From Bacteroidales bacterium UBA1184 (lineage in GTDB: Bacteria; Bacteroidota; Bacteroidia; Bacteroidales; ML635J-15): a DNA stretch of 14,265 bases. Made by a program: the position numbers and the translations under genes. The stretch covers positions 1-14,265 of the forward strand of contig DBYO01000049.1 in the NCBI GenBank assembly GCA_002310235.1, read 5' to 3'. Every line of letters begins with the position of its first letter. Within the stretch, counting starts at the first letter, position 1. Of the stretch, positions 4,823 to 11,992 are shown piece after piece. The notes under the pieces were generated by a model. The model searched no databases. It was not told where the DNA came from and was given only the letters and a program-made list of their open reading frames with translations.

Positions 4823-7453
4823 ATGTACAACATGATTCAAACAGAAACTGACAAGAAAATAATAGATATAAGGGTTTCGGAGAAAAACGTTACTTTTGCT
4901 AACCATAATATTCGGAATAAATTGGAAGCCATTGACAAAAACATAAAGTTAGCCCGCGATCTGATAAAGTTTACCGGGAAGTCCGTGTTTCTTACAGGCA
5001 AGGCAGGAACTGGCAAGACTACTTTTCTGAAAAGTTTGCCGAGCATCACTCGCAAACGCATGGTTATAGTGGCTCCAACTGGTGTCGCGGCTCTCAATGC
5101 TGGCGGCGTTACTATTCATTCTATGTTTCAGCTTCCGTTTACGCCTTTTATTCCCGAGGATGCCGACCTGGCATTCGTCAGCAAGGATAGTGAAGGAAAT
5201 CCCATTCGCGAACAATATCGTATTAGTGGAAACAAGATAAAGCTTTTGCGCTCGCTCGATTTGCTTGTAATTGACGAGATTAGCATGGTGCGTTCCGATT
5301 TGCTTGACGCCGTTGACAGCGTTCTGCGCCATTACCGTCGCTCGTCGCTGCCGTTTGGCGGTGTGCAGTTGCTTATGATTGGCGATTTGTATCAGCTTAC
5401 GCCTGTTGTGAAGGAGGACGAATGGCGGATAATCAGCAAATTTTACCGTTCTCCATATTTCTTCGATAGCAACGCCTTGAAGAAAGTGGATTATGTTACA
5501 GTGGAACTTACGTACATTTTCAGGCAGCGAGACGAGGTTTTTGTGTCAATTCTCAATGAAATACGTACAAATACCCTCACTCGCGAGTCGCTTGCCGTGC
5601 TGAACAGCCGTGTTTCTGATGCCGACGATGGTGAAAGTATTCGCCTTACTACTCACAATAACGATGCAAATGCTATAAATTCTTCAAAATTAGATGCCCT
5701 TGAAGGCGAGGAATATCAGTTCACGGCGGACATAAAGGACAATTTTCCTCCATATATGTATCCTACCGACGAAACTCTCACGCTGAAAGTTGGCGCGCAG
5801 GTTATGTTTATCAGGAACGACTCTTCGCCTGCGAAGCTGTTTTACAATGGAAAAATTGGCCGTATAACCGAGATTGACGGGCCCAAAATCATGGTGCTTT
5901 GCAATGGCGACTTGTCTCCGATTGAAATCAAGCAGGAACTATGGGAGAATGTTCAGTATTCGGTAAACAGCGAAACCAATGAGATTGAGCAGAATGTTAT
6001 TGGCGAGTTTGTACAGTATCCGTTGCGGCTTGCTTGGGCGATAACAGTGCATAAAAGTCAGGGACTTACATTCGACAAGGCTATTATTGACGTTCATGCT
6101 GCATTTGCGTTCGGGCAGGTGTATGTTGCGCTAAGCCGTTGTCGTTCGCTGGAAGGTTTGACTTTGAAAACTGCCATTTCTCCGCAGATGATAAAGTCCG
6201 ACACCGAAGTGATTACTTTTTGCGATAATGCCCGACAGAATCAACCCGACGAAGTTCGTCTCAATTCGTATGTCGTTTCGTTTCAGCGTGATATTTTGCT
6301 TAAAATATTTGATTTCAACTTGTTGCAAAGGCAGTTGTCGGATGTGCGCAAGGTGTATATGGCAAATTTCAACAAGTTCAACCCTGAATATTCGCAGCGG
6401 CTTCTTGATGTCGTGCAGCAGTTCGATTCGTTGATTTTCGATGTGAACAAGAAATTTGTCATACAGTTGTGGAAAATATTTTCCGCTTCGCCTAATGTGC
6501 AGTTGAAAGATGATGAGTTTTTGCAGCAGAGGATTTCAAAGGCGTCGGAATATTTCTTTGGTAAGTTGGGTGAGGTTATTGGCGAGCCGTTTTCGCAAAT
6601 GCTGTTTGAGTCCGATAACAAGGAGATAGACGATGAGATGAAATCGGCTCTCGAAGTATTGGAACTTGAATACGACCGCAAGCGCAATGTTTTGGAAAAG
6701 ACAATCGAGGGCTTTTCTACCGAAATGTATCTGCGTATTATCTCCGACACCGAGGACAAGTTCCAGCCGACCTTCAGCCGTAAGTCGCAGAAAACATATT
6801 CGGTTCCAGGTACAAACAAAGAATTATTTACAGCCCTTAATGCTTGGCGCAAGTCGATTGCAGATGAGTTTGGTATGCCAGTCTACTATGTCTTGCCACA
6901 GAAGTCGTTGGTGGAAATTGTTGACAAGTTACCACGCAATGCTAAGTCGCTAAGCAAGATAAGTGGCATAGGCGCAAAAAAGGTAGCAGCCTACGGCAAC
7001 GATATTCTGAACATTATTAACGGCTATTGCAAAGCAAATGGCATTGTGGACGAAAATGCTATGCCTGAACTAGAAGAAGTTGCCGATGCTAAGCCTGAAA
7101 AAAAGAAAAAGGCAAAGGAAAAGAAGGAAAAGCCGGCAAAAGGCGATTCGTACCGCAAGTCGCTCGAAATGTTCAAGCAGGGAATGTCGGTTGAAGAGAT
7201 TGCGAAGGAGCGTTCGCTTATAGTGTCAACAATATTTTCGCATTTGACTAGGTTTATTGCTACTGGCGAGATTCAACCAGAGGTGCTTATTGGCAGCAAG
7301 GCAAGGTTTGCAGAGGTTATGGATTATTTGGAATCGCATGGAGAATATGGAAGCATGTCGCAACTTTTTGCCGATGCCGATGGAAAGTTTTCGTACGATG
7401 AGTTAAGGGTAGGGGTGGCGTTTATGGAGAAAATGAAATCCGTTGATAATTAA
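4823..7453 (+). CDS. Pif1-type DNA helicase with HRDC and helix-turn-helix C-terminus
   Basis: An 876-residue SF1B helicase. The ATPase core has Walker A GKAGTGKTT (59-67), APTGVAALNAGG (84-95), Walker B VIDEIS (149-154), GDLYQLTPV (187-195) and YIFRQRD (231-237). The late motifs WAITVHKSQGLTFD (about 405-418) and VYVALSRC (about 434-441) are diagnostic of Pif1/RecD-like 5'-3' helicases that clear structured DNA and resolve replication obstacles. A domain at about 668-738, with ISGIGAKKVAAYG, looks like the HRDC nucleic-acid-binding domain of RecQ. A lysine-rich linker (about 754-775) leads to a helix-turn-helix at about 777-825 (MSVEEIAKERSLIVSTI), as at RecQ C-termini. The start could be ATG 4823 or, three residues in, ATG 4832. 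No promoter was recognised in the spacer before it. The gene faces the FISUMP gene across the terminator at 7470-7503. Confidence 0.9.
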   Translation: MYNMIQTETDKKIIDIRVSEKNVTFANHNIRNKLEAIDKNIKLARDLIKFTGKSVFLTGKAGTGKTTFLKSLPSITRKRMVIVAPTGVAALNAGGVTIHSMFQLPFTPFIPEDADLAFVSKDSEGNPIREQYRISGNKIKLLRSLDLLVIDEISMVRSDLLDAVDSVLRHYRRSSLPFGGVQLLMIGDLYQLTPVVKEDEWRIISKFYRSPYFFDSNALKKVDYVTVELTYIFRQRDEVFVSILNEIRTNTLTRESLAVLNSRVSDADDGESIRLTTHNNDANAINSSKLDALEGEEYQFTADIKDNFPPYMYPTDETLTLKVGAQVMFIRNDSSPAKLFYNGKIGRITEIDGPKIMVLCNGDLSPIEIKQELWENVQYSVNSETNEIEQNVIGEFVQYPLRLAWAITVHKSQGLTFDKAIIDVHAAFAFGQVYVALSRCRSLEGLTLKTAISPQMIKSDTEVITFCDNARQNQPDEVRLNSYVVSFQRDILLKIFDFNLLQRQLSDVRKVYMANFNKFNPEYSQRLLDVVQQFDSLIFDVNKKFVIQLWKIFSASPNVQLKDDEFLQQRISKASEYFFGKLGEVIGEPFSQMLFESDNKEIDDEMKSALEVLELEYDRKRNVLEKTIEGFSTEMYLRIISDTEDKFQPTFSRKSQKTYSVPGTNKELFTALNAWRKSIADEFGMPVYYVLPQKSLVEIVDKLPRNAKSLSKISGIGAKKVAAYGNDILNIINGYCKANGIVDENAMPELEEVADAKPEKKKKAKEKKEKPAKGDSYRKSLEMFKQGMSVEEIAKERSLIVSTIFSHLTRFIATGEIQPEVLIGSKARFAEVMDYLESHGEYGSMSQLFADADGKFSYDELRVGVAFMEKMKSVDN

Positions 7454-7469
7454 TGAAATTTATTTGAAT

Positions 7470-7503
7470 AAAAAACAGCAGCCGACGTGTTGCCGACTGC
7501 TGT
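7470..7503 (-). terminator. Rho-independent terminator of the FISUMP gene, between convergent genes
   Basis: ACAGCAG (7475-7481) pairs with CTGCTGT (7497-7503), with part of the interior (CG/CG) able to pair too. Read on the minus strand the stem is followed by a run of T (complement of A at 7470-7474), so it mainly terminates the minus-strand gene. On the plus strand only a weak ATATTTATT follows, so it may also slow transcription leaving the helicase gene. Confidence 0.7.
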
Positions 7504-7518
7504 GATATTTATTCAGGC

Positions 7519-7541
7519 GTTTCAGGTTATAAACCCGAAAC
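7519..7541. repeat. Small hairpin just past the FISUMP stop codon
   Basis: GTTTC (7519-7523) and GGTT (7525-7528) pair with AACC (7532-7535) and GAAAC (7537-7541), with one A/C mismatch and a three-base loop. There is no T-tract on either strand. It probably serves as a 3' stability stem next to the terminator at 7470-7503. Confidence 0.35.
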
Positions 7542-7551
7542 AACAAGGTAA

Positions 7552-8499
7552 TTATTTCTGGGATGAAGTACAAACAGGACGAACGGGGTAACCATAGAAG
7601 CGTTCATCGGTACTCGTGTTGTAACAGTTATTGTCCACTATGAAGTGGAGGGACCACGCCTCCCATGTTATGCTCGTGACGAGCGAACTCGACCAGTAAC
7701 AGCCGCCGCCTTCACCAGCAAAGATGATATCGCCGGCGGCTAAGCCAGCATCAGGCAGGAAGATTGAGTTGCCGTTAGGTCCAGTGAACAAGTATCCGTT
7801 TACGTCGTTATATGTAACACATGTTTTCGTACACCTATTTATTAATTCGTTCATTTCATCATAGGTCGGCATACGCCAGCCAGCACCCCAATTTGCAGTG
7901 GCTGCATCGTCGCTTGCCTCAAGGGTTGTAAGTTCATCTAAAAAGCCATTGTAACCCATTTCGACATCGCTGCAATACTTGGTAAGAGTATTGTCACTTC
8001 CATTACAATGTTGGTACGTTATCCACCAGTAGTCTTCCTTGGGTGTGGTTTCGCCCCAGGCAAAGTAGTCTCCGTATTCTACTGGCGTATTTGCACCGAC
8101 ATTGCATGTCGCCCACAATAGTCCGCTTGGCAAACCAAGGTCAACGTATGCGTGACCATTCAACTGTCCACTTGAAGTAGCGTTTCCACCACCCTGTGAG
8201 CTATTTGCAGTCCATTGGGCATATAAAATCATGTCAGACGAGATAGTAATAGTTTGCCCATCTGTATATGTGGTGCCATTGCCATTTTGATTTGTATTCC
8301 ATCCTGTAAATGTATGGTTGTCTCGTGTATATGCATTATGAAAAAGGGCTTGCGATTCTCCTTCGTCAAAAATTTGAGAGTGCATTCTTCCTGTTCCTCC
8401 ATTAGCATCAAAAGATACGATGTATGTTCCAGGTCTGTGGCAGGATACAAATGCAATCATTACGATTGAGAAAAATGTGAATAATAATTTTTTTTCCAT
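7552..8499 (-). CDS. FISUMP-domain lipoprotein with a Listeria-Bacteroides repeat
   Basis: A 315-residue lipoprotein. A signal segment (1-19) ends IAFVS before C20, a lipobox much like that of the peptidase at 110-2173. Residues about 27-98 (VSFDANGGTG ... FTGWNTN ... LYAQW) form one InlB B-type (Flg_new) repeat, a small beta-grasp module common on surface proteins. A Gly/Ser-rich linker (about 99-113) leads to a Fibrobacter succinogenes major paralogous domain at about 116-311: YVDLGLPSGLLWATCNVGA, YGDYFAWGET, WGAGWRMPTYDEM, IFLPDAG, CYWSSS, YPVRPV. Such proteins are thought to be exported or surface exposed; their ligands are not established. FISUMP genes usually occur in many paralogous copies per genome. 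It is closed by the terminator at 7470-7503. No good promoter was found in the 54 bases upstream. Confidence 0.85.
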   Translation of the reverse strand: MEKKLLFTFFSIVMIAFVSCHRPGTYIVSFDANGGTGRMHSQIFDEGESQALFHNAYTRDNHTFTGWNTNQNGNGTTYTDGQTITISSDMILYAQWTANSSQGGGNATSSGQLNGHAYVDLGLPSGLLWATCNVGANTPVEYGDYFAWGETTPKEDYWWITYQHCNGSDNTLTKYCSDVEMGYNGFLDELTTLEASDDAATANWGAGWRMPTYDEMNELINRCTKTCVTYNDVNGYLFTGPNGNSIFLPDAGLAAGDIIFAGEGGGCYWSSSLVTSITWEAWSLHFIVDNNCYNTSTDERFYGYPVRPVCTSSQK

Positions 8500-8553
8500 A
8501 GTTTTAAATTTAAATGTTGAATTATGTTATAAATAGTATGGTTTTGTAGACGC

Positions 8554-9252
8554 TTATTTTTTATTTCGTTCTTGATTCTTTTTGTTTCTATACATATCAA
8601 GTAATGATTTGCATGCTTTTACAAGAATCTGAATTATTACTAAAATATTAGCCGTATCTTGGAGCCAGAGATGAATTTTATTATTGCTATTGTTTGATAG
8701 CAAACTTCTAATGTGATTTGCTAAATCAATTAATTCAAATATTTTATTTATGTCATCTACAGACAAATCATTTGAACCACTAATGCCTAATGCGCAACAA
8801 ATGTCACTATTCAAAGTCAACAATGTGCTAAAAATACCACACATTATTGCAGTTATCAACATTTTTGTGGGTTTTATTGGTAACTTAGAAAGACATTCTT
8901 TTATTTTACAATAGAGTTCGCGAATTTGTTCAACATTATTTTTTAATTCAAAACAGTAAAAATTACGCTTGTCGTTGGCAAAATCTATAATAGGTGTAAG
9001 TTGCATCGGCGAAATTTTCATTAGACATGAATTGCTATGCAGTAAACCGCAGCTGCCTAAGTACGCATACAGTCTGATACAACTTTCTTCCAAGTGTTCT
9101 CCAGAAAGATTTCCTTTATTTGTCCTAAAATAGGATTGGCATATATCTAATGAAACTTGTTGTTCTTTTATAAATATCTCATTTTCATAACAATAATTTA
9201 TGATTCTTTGGGTTAGTTCTTTTTCTGGAATTTCAAATATATTCTTCATCAT
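8554..9252 (-). CDS. Hypothetical cysteine-rich protein with hydrophobic segments
   Basis: A 232-residue protein that I do not recognise. It contains twelve cysteines spread along the chain (C21, 38, 58, 68, 76, 100, 115, 120, 138, 152, 153, 214), without the paired spacing of a zinc finger. Residues about 131-148 (MLITAIMCGIFSTLL) are hydrophobic enough for one membrane segment, and about 199-212 (TANILVIIQILV) form a second, shorter candidate. The C-terminus is strongly basic (YRNKKNQERNKK). No signal peptide is seen. The gene is clearly AT-rich relative to the helicase and glycosyltransferase genes, as recently acquired genes often are. It follows the gene at 9316-9609 after 63 bases and may share its transcript. 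The start is either of two adjacent ATG codons at 9252 and 9249. Confidence 0.65.
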   Translation of the reverse strand: MMKNIFEIPEKELTQRIINYCYENEIFIKEQQVSLDICQSYFRTNKGNLSGEHLEESCIRLYAYLGSCGLLHSNSCLMKISPMQLTPIIDFANDKRNFYCFELKNNVEQIRELYCKIKECLSKLPIKPTKMLITAIMCGIFSTLLTLNSDICCALGISGSNDLSVDDINKIFELIDLANHIRSLLSNNSNNKIHLWLQDTANILVIIQILVKACKSLLDMYRNKKNQERNKK

Positions 9253-9315
9253 AATGAAAATTTTATTGATATAATTTTGGATTATTTAATAATTCTAAAT
9301 GGGTTTAATTTATAA

Positions 9316-9609
9316 TTAATTAGGAATAAAATCTTCCAGTATTATTTCTATAATGTCCGTGACATTATAAACAACGACACCTGTGTATCCAATTTGATAT
9401 TTTCTATATTCCCATGGAATATTATCTTTAATTTTTTCATCCTTTGACACAATCACTGGTATTTTTTTCTCCCCACAGTAAAAAATGAAAACCGCGCAAT
9501 TATCTTTGTTTGTGTACTCTGCATTAAGAGCAAATCCTTCTAATTCATTTTTTCCTTTTAGAATATCTCTTATCTGTTTAATCTCGTCATCTGTAAAATA
9601 TTTTGCCAT
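9316..9609 (-). CDS. Hypothetical small protein
   Basis: A 97-residue soluble protein of unknown family, starting MAKYFTDDEIKQIRDILKG. I prefer ATG 9609 to the in-frame ATG at 9621 because the extra residues (MCTN) look like untranslated leader and because a possible promoter lies just upstream. Alternating hydrophobic stretches (CAVFIFYCG, KIPVIVS, YTGVVVYNVTDIIEIIL) suggest a small alpha/beta fold. There is no signal or membrane segment. It lies 63 bases before the equally AT-rich 232-residue gene, so the two could be an operon; partner function is unknown. Confidence 0.6.
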   Translation of the reverse strand: MAKYFTDDEIKQIRDILKGKNELEGFALNAEYTNKDNCAVFIFYCGEKKIPVIVSKDEKIKDNIPWEYRKYQIGYTGVVVYNVTDIIEIILEDFIPN

Positions 9610-9643
9610 GTTTGTACACATTTTAATAGGTTTTTAATGCATA

Positions 9644-9651
9644 CAAAGTAA
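9644..9651 (-). promoter_or_regulatory. Possible -7 box for the 97-residue gene
   Basis: On the minus strand the sequence is TTACTTTG, seven of eight matches to TAnnTTTG, 34 bases upstream of the ATG at 9609. A TTTG at the -33 distance is missing, so this is a partial match. Confidence 0.35.
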
Positions 9652-9712
9652 ATGTATTAGCATTCATCCCTCACTATTAGTAGCGGTGCTTGTTATACCA
9701 ATAATTGTTGAT

Positions 9713-9738
9713 TAAAATTCCGAAAAATTGGAATTTTA
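9713..9738 (-). terminator. Hairpin just downstream of the XRE gene
   Basis: TAAAATTCC (9713-9721) pairs perfectly with GGAATTTTA (9730-9738) around eight bases, two bases beyond the end of the XRE gene. On the minus strand the stem's descending arm ends in TTTT, giving a weak intrinsic terminator. The stem is only moderately stable because of its A/T content. Confidence 0.5.
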
Positions 9739-9740
9739 GT

Positions 9741-9968
9741 TCACGCTTTTTGCTTTTCAAGCCATTTGGAATATTCTCTGAAAAAATCGTGGTTGAGTGC
9801 TATGCTTATTTTCTGGAGCATATCTGTGTGAATCCAACTGCGCTTAAAAATCTTGTACAGGTTTTCTCGCGAACAATCTATTTTGTTCGCTAGCCAAGTT
9901 ATGCTGCGACCTTGCTCATCTAGTACTTGTTTGATGCGGTTTCCAATATGCATATCGTTAGTGACCAT
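9741..9968 (-). CDS. Small XRE-type helix-turn-helix regulator
   Basis: A 75-residue protein that is essentially one helix-turn-helix domain: HIGNRIKQVLDEQGRSITW (helix 1), LANKIDCSRENLYKIF (recognition pair), then LQKISIALNHDFF and YSKWLEKQ. This matches the short XRE-like regulators opening HIGNRIK that are widespread in Bacteroidota; targets are generally unknown and self-regulation is common. The frame extends up to an ATG at 10010, but that codon lies inside a long inverted repeat and the added residues (MTRICNKRNDSRFF) do not belong to the family. ATG 9968 or ATG 9953 (MHIGN) is therefore the start. It has its own canonical promoter at 10198-10229 and a structured leader of about 220 bases, and it ends at the hairpin at 9713-9738. 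Confidence 0.82.
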   Translation of the reverse strand: MVTNDMHIGNRIKQVLDEQGRSITWLANKIDCSRENLYKIFKRSWIHTDMLQKISIALNHDFFREYSKWLEKQKA

Positions 9969-9974
9969 AAAAAA

Positions 9975-10116
9975 GCGTGAATCATTTCGCTTGTTGCATA
10001 TCCTTGTCATCGGTGTCTGGAAACCCTGTAGTGAATATGCACGAATAATTCACGCATAGCATGAACTTTCGCAACTAATTCTCACTACATTTTAGTTTTC
10101 CAGACTTTATGACAAG
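9975..10116 (-). promoter_or_regulatory. Structured 5' leader with two crossing inverted repeats
   Basis: Two sets of inverted repeats lie between the promoter at 10198-10229 and the XRE start. Set A: CTTGTCAT (10003-10010), GTCTGGAAA (10015-10023) and TGTAGTGA (10027-10034) pair perfectly with TCACTACA (10082-10089), TTTCCAGAC (10097-10105) and ATGACAAG (10109-10116), 25 pairs with short internal loops. Set B: GCGTGAAT (9975-9982) and TGCATAT (9995-10001) pair with ATATGCA (10035-10041) and ATTCACGC (10048-10055), 15 pairs. The arms interlock in pseudoknot order with almost no connecting bases, so the two stems probably exclude each other wholly or partly. Set B ends seven bases before ATG 9968. 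A regulatory leader, a non-coding RNA or an old small inverted-repeat insertion are the options. Confidence 0.6.
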
Positions 10117-10197
10117 AGAATAGAAGCTACTGAAATTCTATATGTTCTTTATTTTGTTCTAAATCATTATTATAGATGTTATTTTCAATAATTGTTG

Positions 10198-10229
10198 CAA
10201 ATATATCATTATTCAATTTGATACACAAA
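10198..10229 (-). promoter_or_regulatory. Canonical Bacteroidota promoter driving the XRE leader
   Basis: On the minus strand TTTG (10229-10226) is followed after 20 bases by TATATTTG (10205-10198) and then CA. This is a full match to the Bacteroidota primary sigma factor consensus (TTTG, 19-21 bases, TAnnTTTG). Transcription should start near 10190 and run toward the XRE gene, giving an untranslated leader of about 220 bases. This and the leader account for most of the 375-base gene-free stretch 9969-10343. Confidence 0.75.
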
Positions 10230-10287
10230 AATTTTATGAGACAAATGGTGGGAAAAGGGATTTTTTACAATATTATATTCCTCCCCC

Positions 10288-10318
10288 AAAAAAATAAGGA
10301 AGCCGTAGCCTCCTTATT
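10288..10318 (-). terminator. Rho-independent terminator of the DUF3127 gene
   Basis: AATAAGGA (10293-10300) pairs with TCCTTATT (10311-10318), with GC/GC pairing possible inside. On the minus strand a run of seven T follows (complement of A at 10288-10294). It lies 25 bases after the stop codon of the gene at 10344-10736. Confidence 0.85.
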
Positions 10319-10343
10319 AATGTTTTTCCAATCTCCGATTTAG

Positions 10344-10736
10344 TTAGAATGGTAAATCGTCGTCGGCATTGCTGCCAGCATCCACGAAGTTTGGAACTTC
10401 GGTTGGCATGGGAGCGCCAGTCGGTGGTGGAGGTGTCGGCATTTGCGGTGCGAATGCTCCGTTTTGGTTTTGTGCCGACTCAACCTTCCAAGCACGAAGG
10501 TCGGTGTACCAGTTGTTGTTGTACTCGCGGCTTTCCGGTTCGAAGAAAACGTGTACTTCTTCTCCTTCAACAAGTGACGATAGGTTTACCTTGTCACCCC
10601 AGACCTGAAAGCAGGCTTTCTTCGGGAATTGACCGTTCGAGTATTCAATTACAAACGACTGCTTTTTCCATGTTCCGTTTGCACCAGTGCCTGTAATAGG
10701 CTCCATTATCTTTATCAATTTTCCTGAAATATCCAT
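10344..10736 (-). CDS. DUF3127 OB-fold-like protein with SSB-type acidic tip
   Basis: A 130-residue DUF3127 protein, a family common in Bacteroidota: MDISGKLIKIMEPITGTGANG, WKKQSFVIEY, CFQVWGDKVN, GEEVHVFFEPESREY and WYTDLRAWKVE. After the roughly 90-residue beta-rich fold comes a Pro/Gln-rich flexible linker (about 93-115, with PTPPPPTGAPMP) and the end NADDDLPF. Linker plus DDDLPF is exactly the layout of a bacterial SSB C-terminus, used to recruit replication and repair proteins. I infer a single-strand nucleic-acid-binding or SSB-partner protein; the family has no settled function. It is a single gene with its own terminator (10288-10318) and a possible promoter at 10756-10763, and it lies 69 bases after the aminotransferase gene. 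Confidence 0.85.
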   Translation of the reverse strand: MDISGKLIKIMEPITGTGANGTWKKQSFVIEYSNGQFPKKACFQVWGDKVNLSSLVEGEEVHVFFEPESREYNNNWYTDLRAWKVESAQNQNGAFAPQMPTPPPPTGAPMPTEVPNFVDAGSNADDDLPF

Positions 10737-10750
10737 AGTCTTATTTTTTA

Positions 10751-10800
10751 CACTGCGAAATTACATATAATAATTGTCTTCATTAATTTTTCACTGCGAA
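10751..10800. repeat. Direct repeat CACTGCGAA upstream of the DUF3127 gene
   Basis: CACTGCGAA occurs at 10751-10759 and 10792-10800, both preceded by TTTTT with or without one A, 41 bases apart or close to four helical turns. The first copy overlaps the possible -7 box and start site of the DUF3127 gene. This looks like a two-site operator; the alternative is a small local duplication. Confidence 0.4.
10756..10763 (-). promoter_or_regulatory. Possible -7 box for the DUF3127 gene
   Basis: Minus-strand TAATTTCG matches TAnnTTTG at seven of eight positions, 19 bases upstream of the ATG at 10736. No TTTG lies at the -33 distance. Confidence 0.35.
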
Positions 10801-10805
10801 TGTTA

Positions 10806-11969
10806 TTAACAATTTTTACATGTCTTTCTCGTGAACTTTATCAAATTTTCAATTCCCCTCACAAACTCGTCTTCCTCTCGGGCAATGTTGATTCTTATGT
10901 AGTTGTTCCACTCCTTGCCAAAATGTACGCCGGGAATCACTGCAGTCCTGATGTTTTCATACAATGCGAGTCCGAAGCGCAGGCTGTCGTTCCATGGTTC
11001 TGGCAATTTTGCCCATATAAAATACCCGCCGTCGTTTTGTGGACATACGAAACCTGCTTTTTGCAGACGTTCGTTGCCGATTTCGAGGTTGCGGATAATC
11101 TTGTTGCGCAGTTCGGTAATGTATGTATGCGATTCGTCGGTATCAAGAAATTCGGCTATTGCTTGCTGTTGCGGTGCTGCCGACGACAACCCGATGTAGT
11201 CGTGTATGTAGCTGATTTTAGCAAAATGACTTTCGTGGAATATGAAATATCCTACGCGCCAGCCTGTGATTGAGTATCTCTTCGAGAAACTGTTGACGTA
11301 AAAAACGTTTGGTGAGATTCTTTCGATAGGATAGTATGGTGGCTGGTTGTTGAAGTACAATTCGCCATATACTGAATCTATTATAAGGTACGAACCGAAT
11401 TCTTCGCATAGGTCGATGAGGAAGTCAAGTTTTTCGCGGCTTAATGTTTTGCCGTATGGATTCCCAGGCGAAGCTACAAAAATTACGTTTATCTTGTTGT
11501 CGGTAAAGAATTTGCGGAACTTCTCATTGTCGAAATATATTTCGGGGTCGGTGGGGTAGGTGAAGAAGTTGTTCCCGAAAATCTGTGGCAAATGAATGTA
11601 CGATTCGTATGCTGGGGAAAAACTCATTGCGTTGAAATTCTTGCCTTTGTTGCCTTGTAGGTATGTGTATATAAGCGAGACCGCCTCTGTCGCTCCACTC
11701 GAAATGAATATTCTTGCATCGCTAGGGCGGTTGCTATATTTTGCGTCCAGATGTTCTAGTAGCTTTTGGTTTCCGCAACCTGGCGCATACTGATGTATGT
11801 CTTTCTTCAGTACGTTGGCAAATATATCCAGAAGTTTCTCTGGAGGACGGAACCCTGGTATGCCTTGCGCTAAATTGGTGCCACCGTTCAACTTTACCAT
11901 GTTGCTGAAATAGCTTATCAGCGAGCCTGTTATCTGTGGCAATGGCGTGGATGGTGATAAATAGTCCAT
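10806..11969 (-). CDS. PLP-dependent class I/II aminotransferase
   Basis: A 387-residue fold-type I aminotransferase. The N-terminal NLAQGIPGFRPPEKL (32-46) is a substrate-binding segment like that of methionine and kynurenine aminotransferases. SSGATEAV (90-97) binds the cofactor phosphate. ASPGNPYG (166-173) carries N170, and D198 and Y201 contact the pyridine ring. SFSKRYSITGWRVGY (227-241) contains the Schiff-base lysine K230, and YIRINIA holds R359, which binds the substrate carboxylate. All catalytic residues are present, so it should be active: transfer of an amino group from an amino acid to a 2-oxo acid in the cytoplasm. Substrate is not resolved beyond the methionine/aromatic/kynurenine-like group. 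It starts 23 bases after the glycosyltransferase gene and is very likely co-transcribed with it, though the functions are not obviously linked. Confidence 0.88.
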   Translation of the reverse strand: MDYLSPSTPLPQITGSLISYFSNMVKLNGGTNLAQGIPGFRPPEKLLDIFANVLKKDIHQYAPGCGNQKLLEHLDAKYSNRPSDARIFISSGATEAVSLIYTYLQGNKGKNFNAMSFSPAYESYIHLPQIFGNNFFTYPTDPEIYFDNEKFRKFFTDNKINVIFVASPGNPYGKTLSREKLDFLIDLCEEFGSYLIIDSVYGELYFNNQPPYYPIERISPNVFYVNSFSKRYSITGWRVGYFIFHESHFAKISYIHDYIGLSSAAPQQQAIAEFLDTDESHTYITELRNKIIRNLEIGNERLQKAGFVCPQNDGGYFIWAKLPEPWNDSLRFGLALYENIRTAVIPGVHFGKEWNNYIRINIAREEDEFVRGIENLIKFTRKTCKNC

Positions 11970-11992
11970 GATGTTTTTGTTATTCGTGTATT

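Noticed and set aside
9741..10010. Longer XRE reading frame starting at 10010
   Set aside because: The upstream ATG is part of the inverted-repeat arm, the added residues do not fit the family, and the conserved HIGNRIK start is next to ATG 9953/9968.
10003..10229. Phase-variable invertible promoter
   Set aside because: The promoter lies outside the inverted repeats, the arms are interrupted by unequal internal loops, and no site-specific recombinase gene is in the window.
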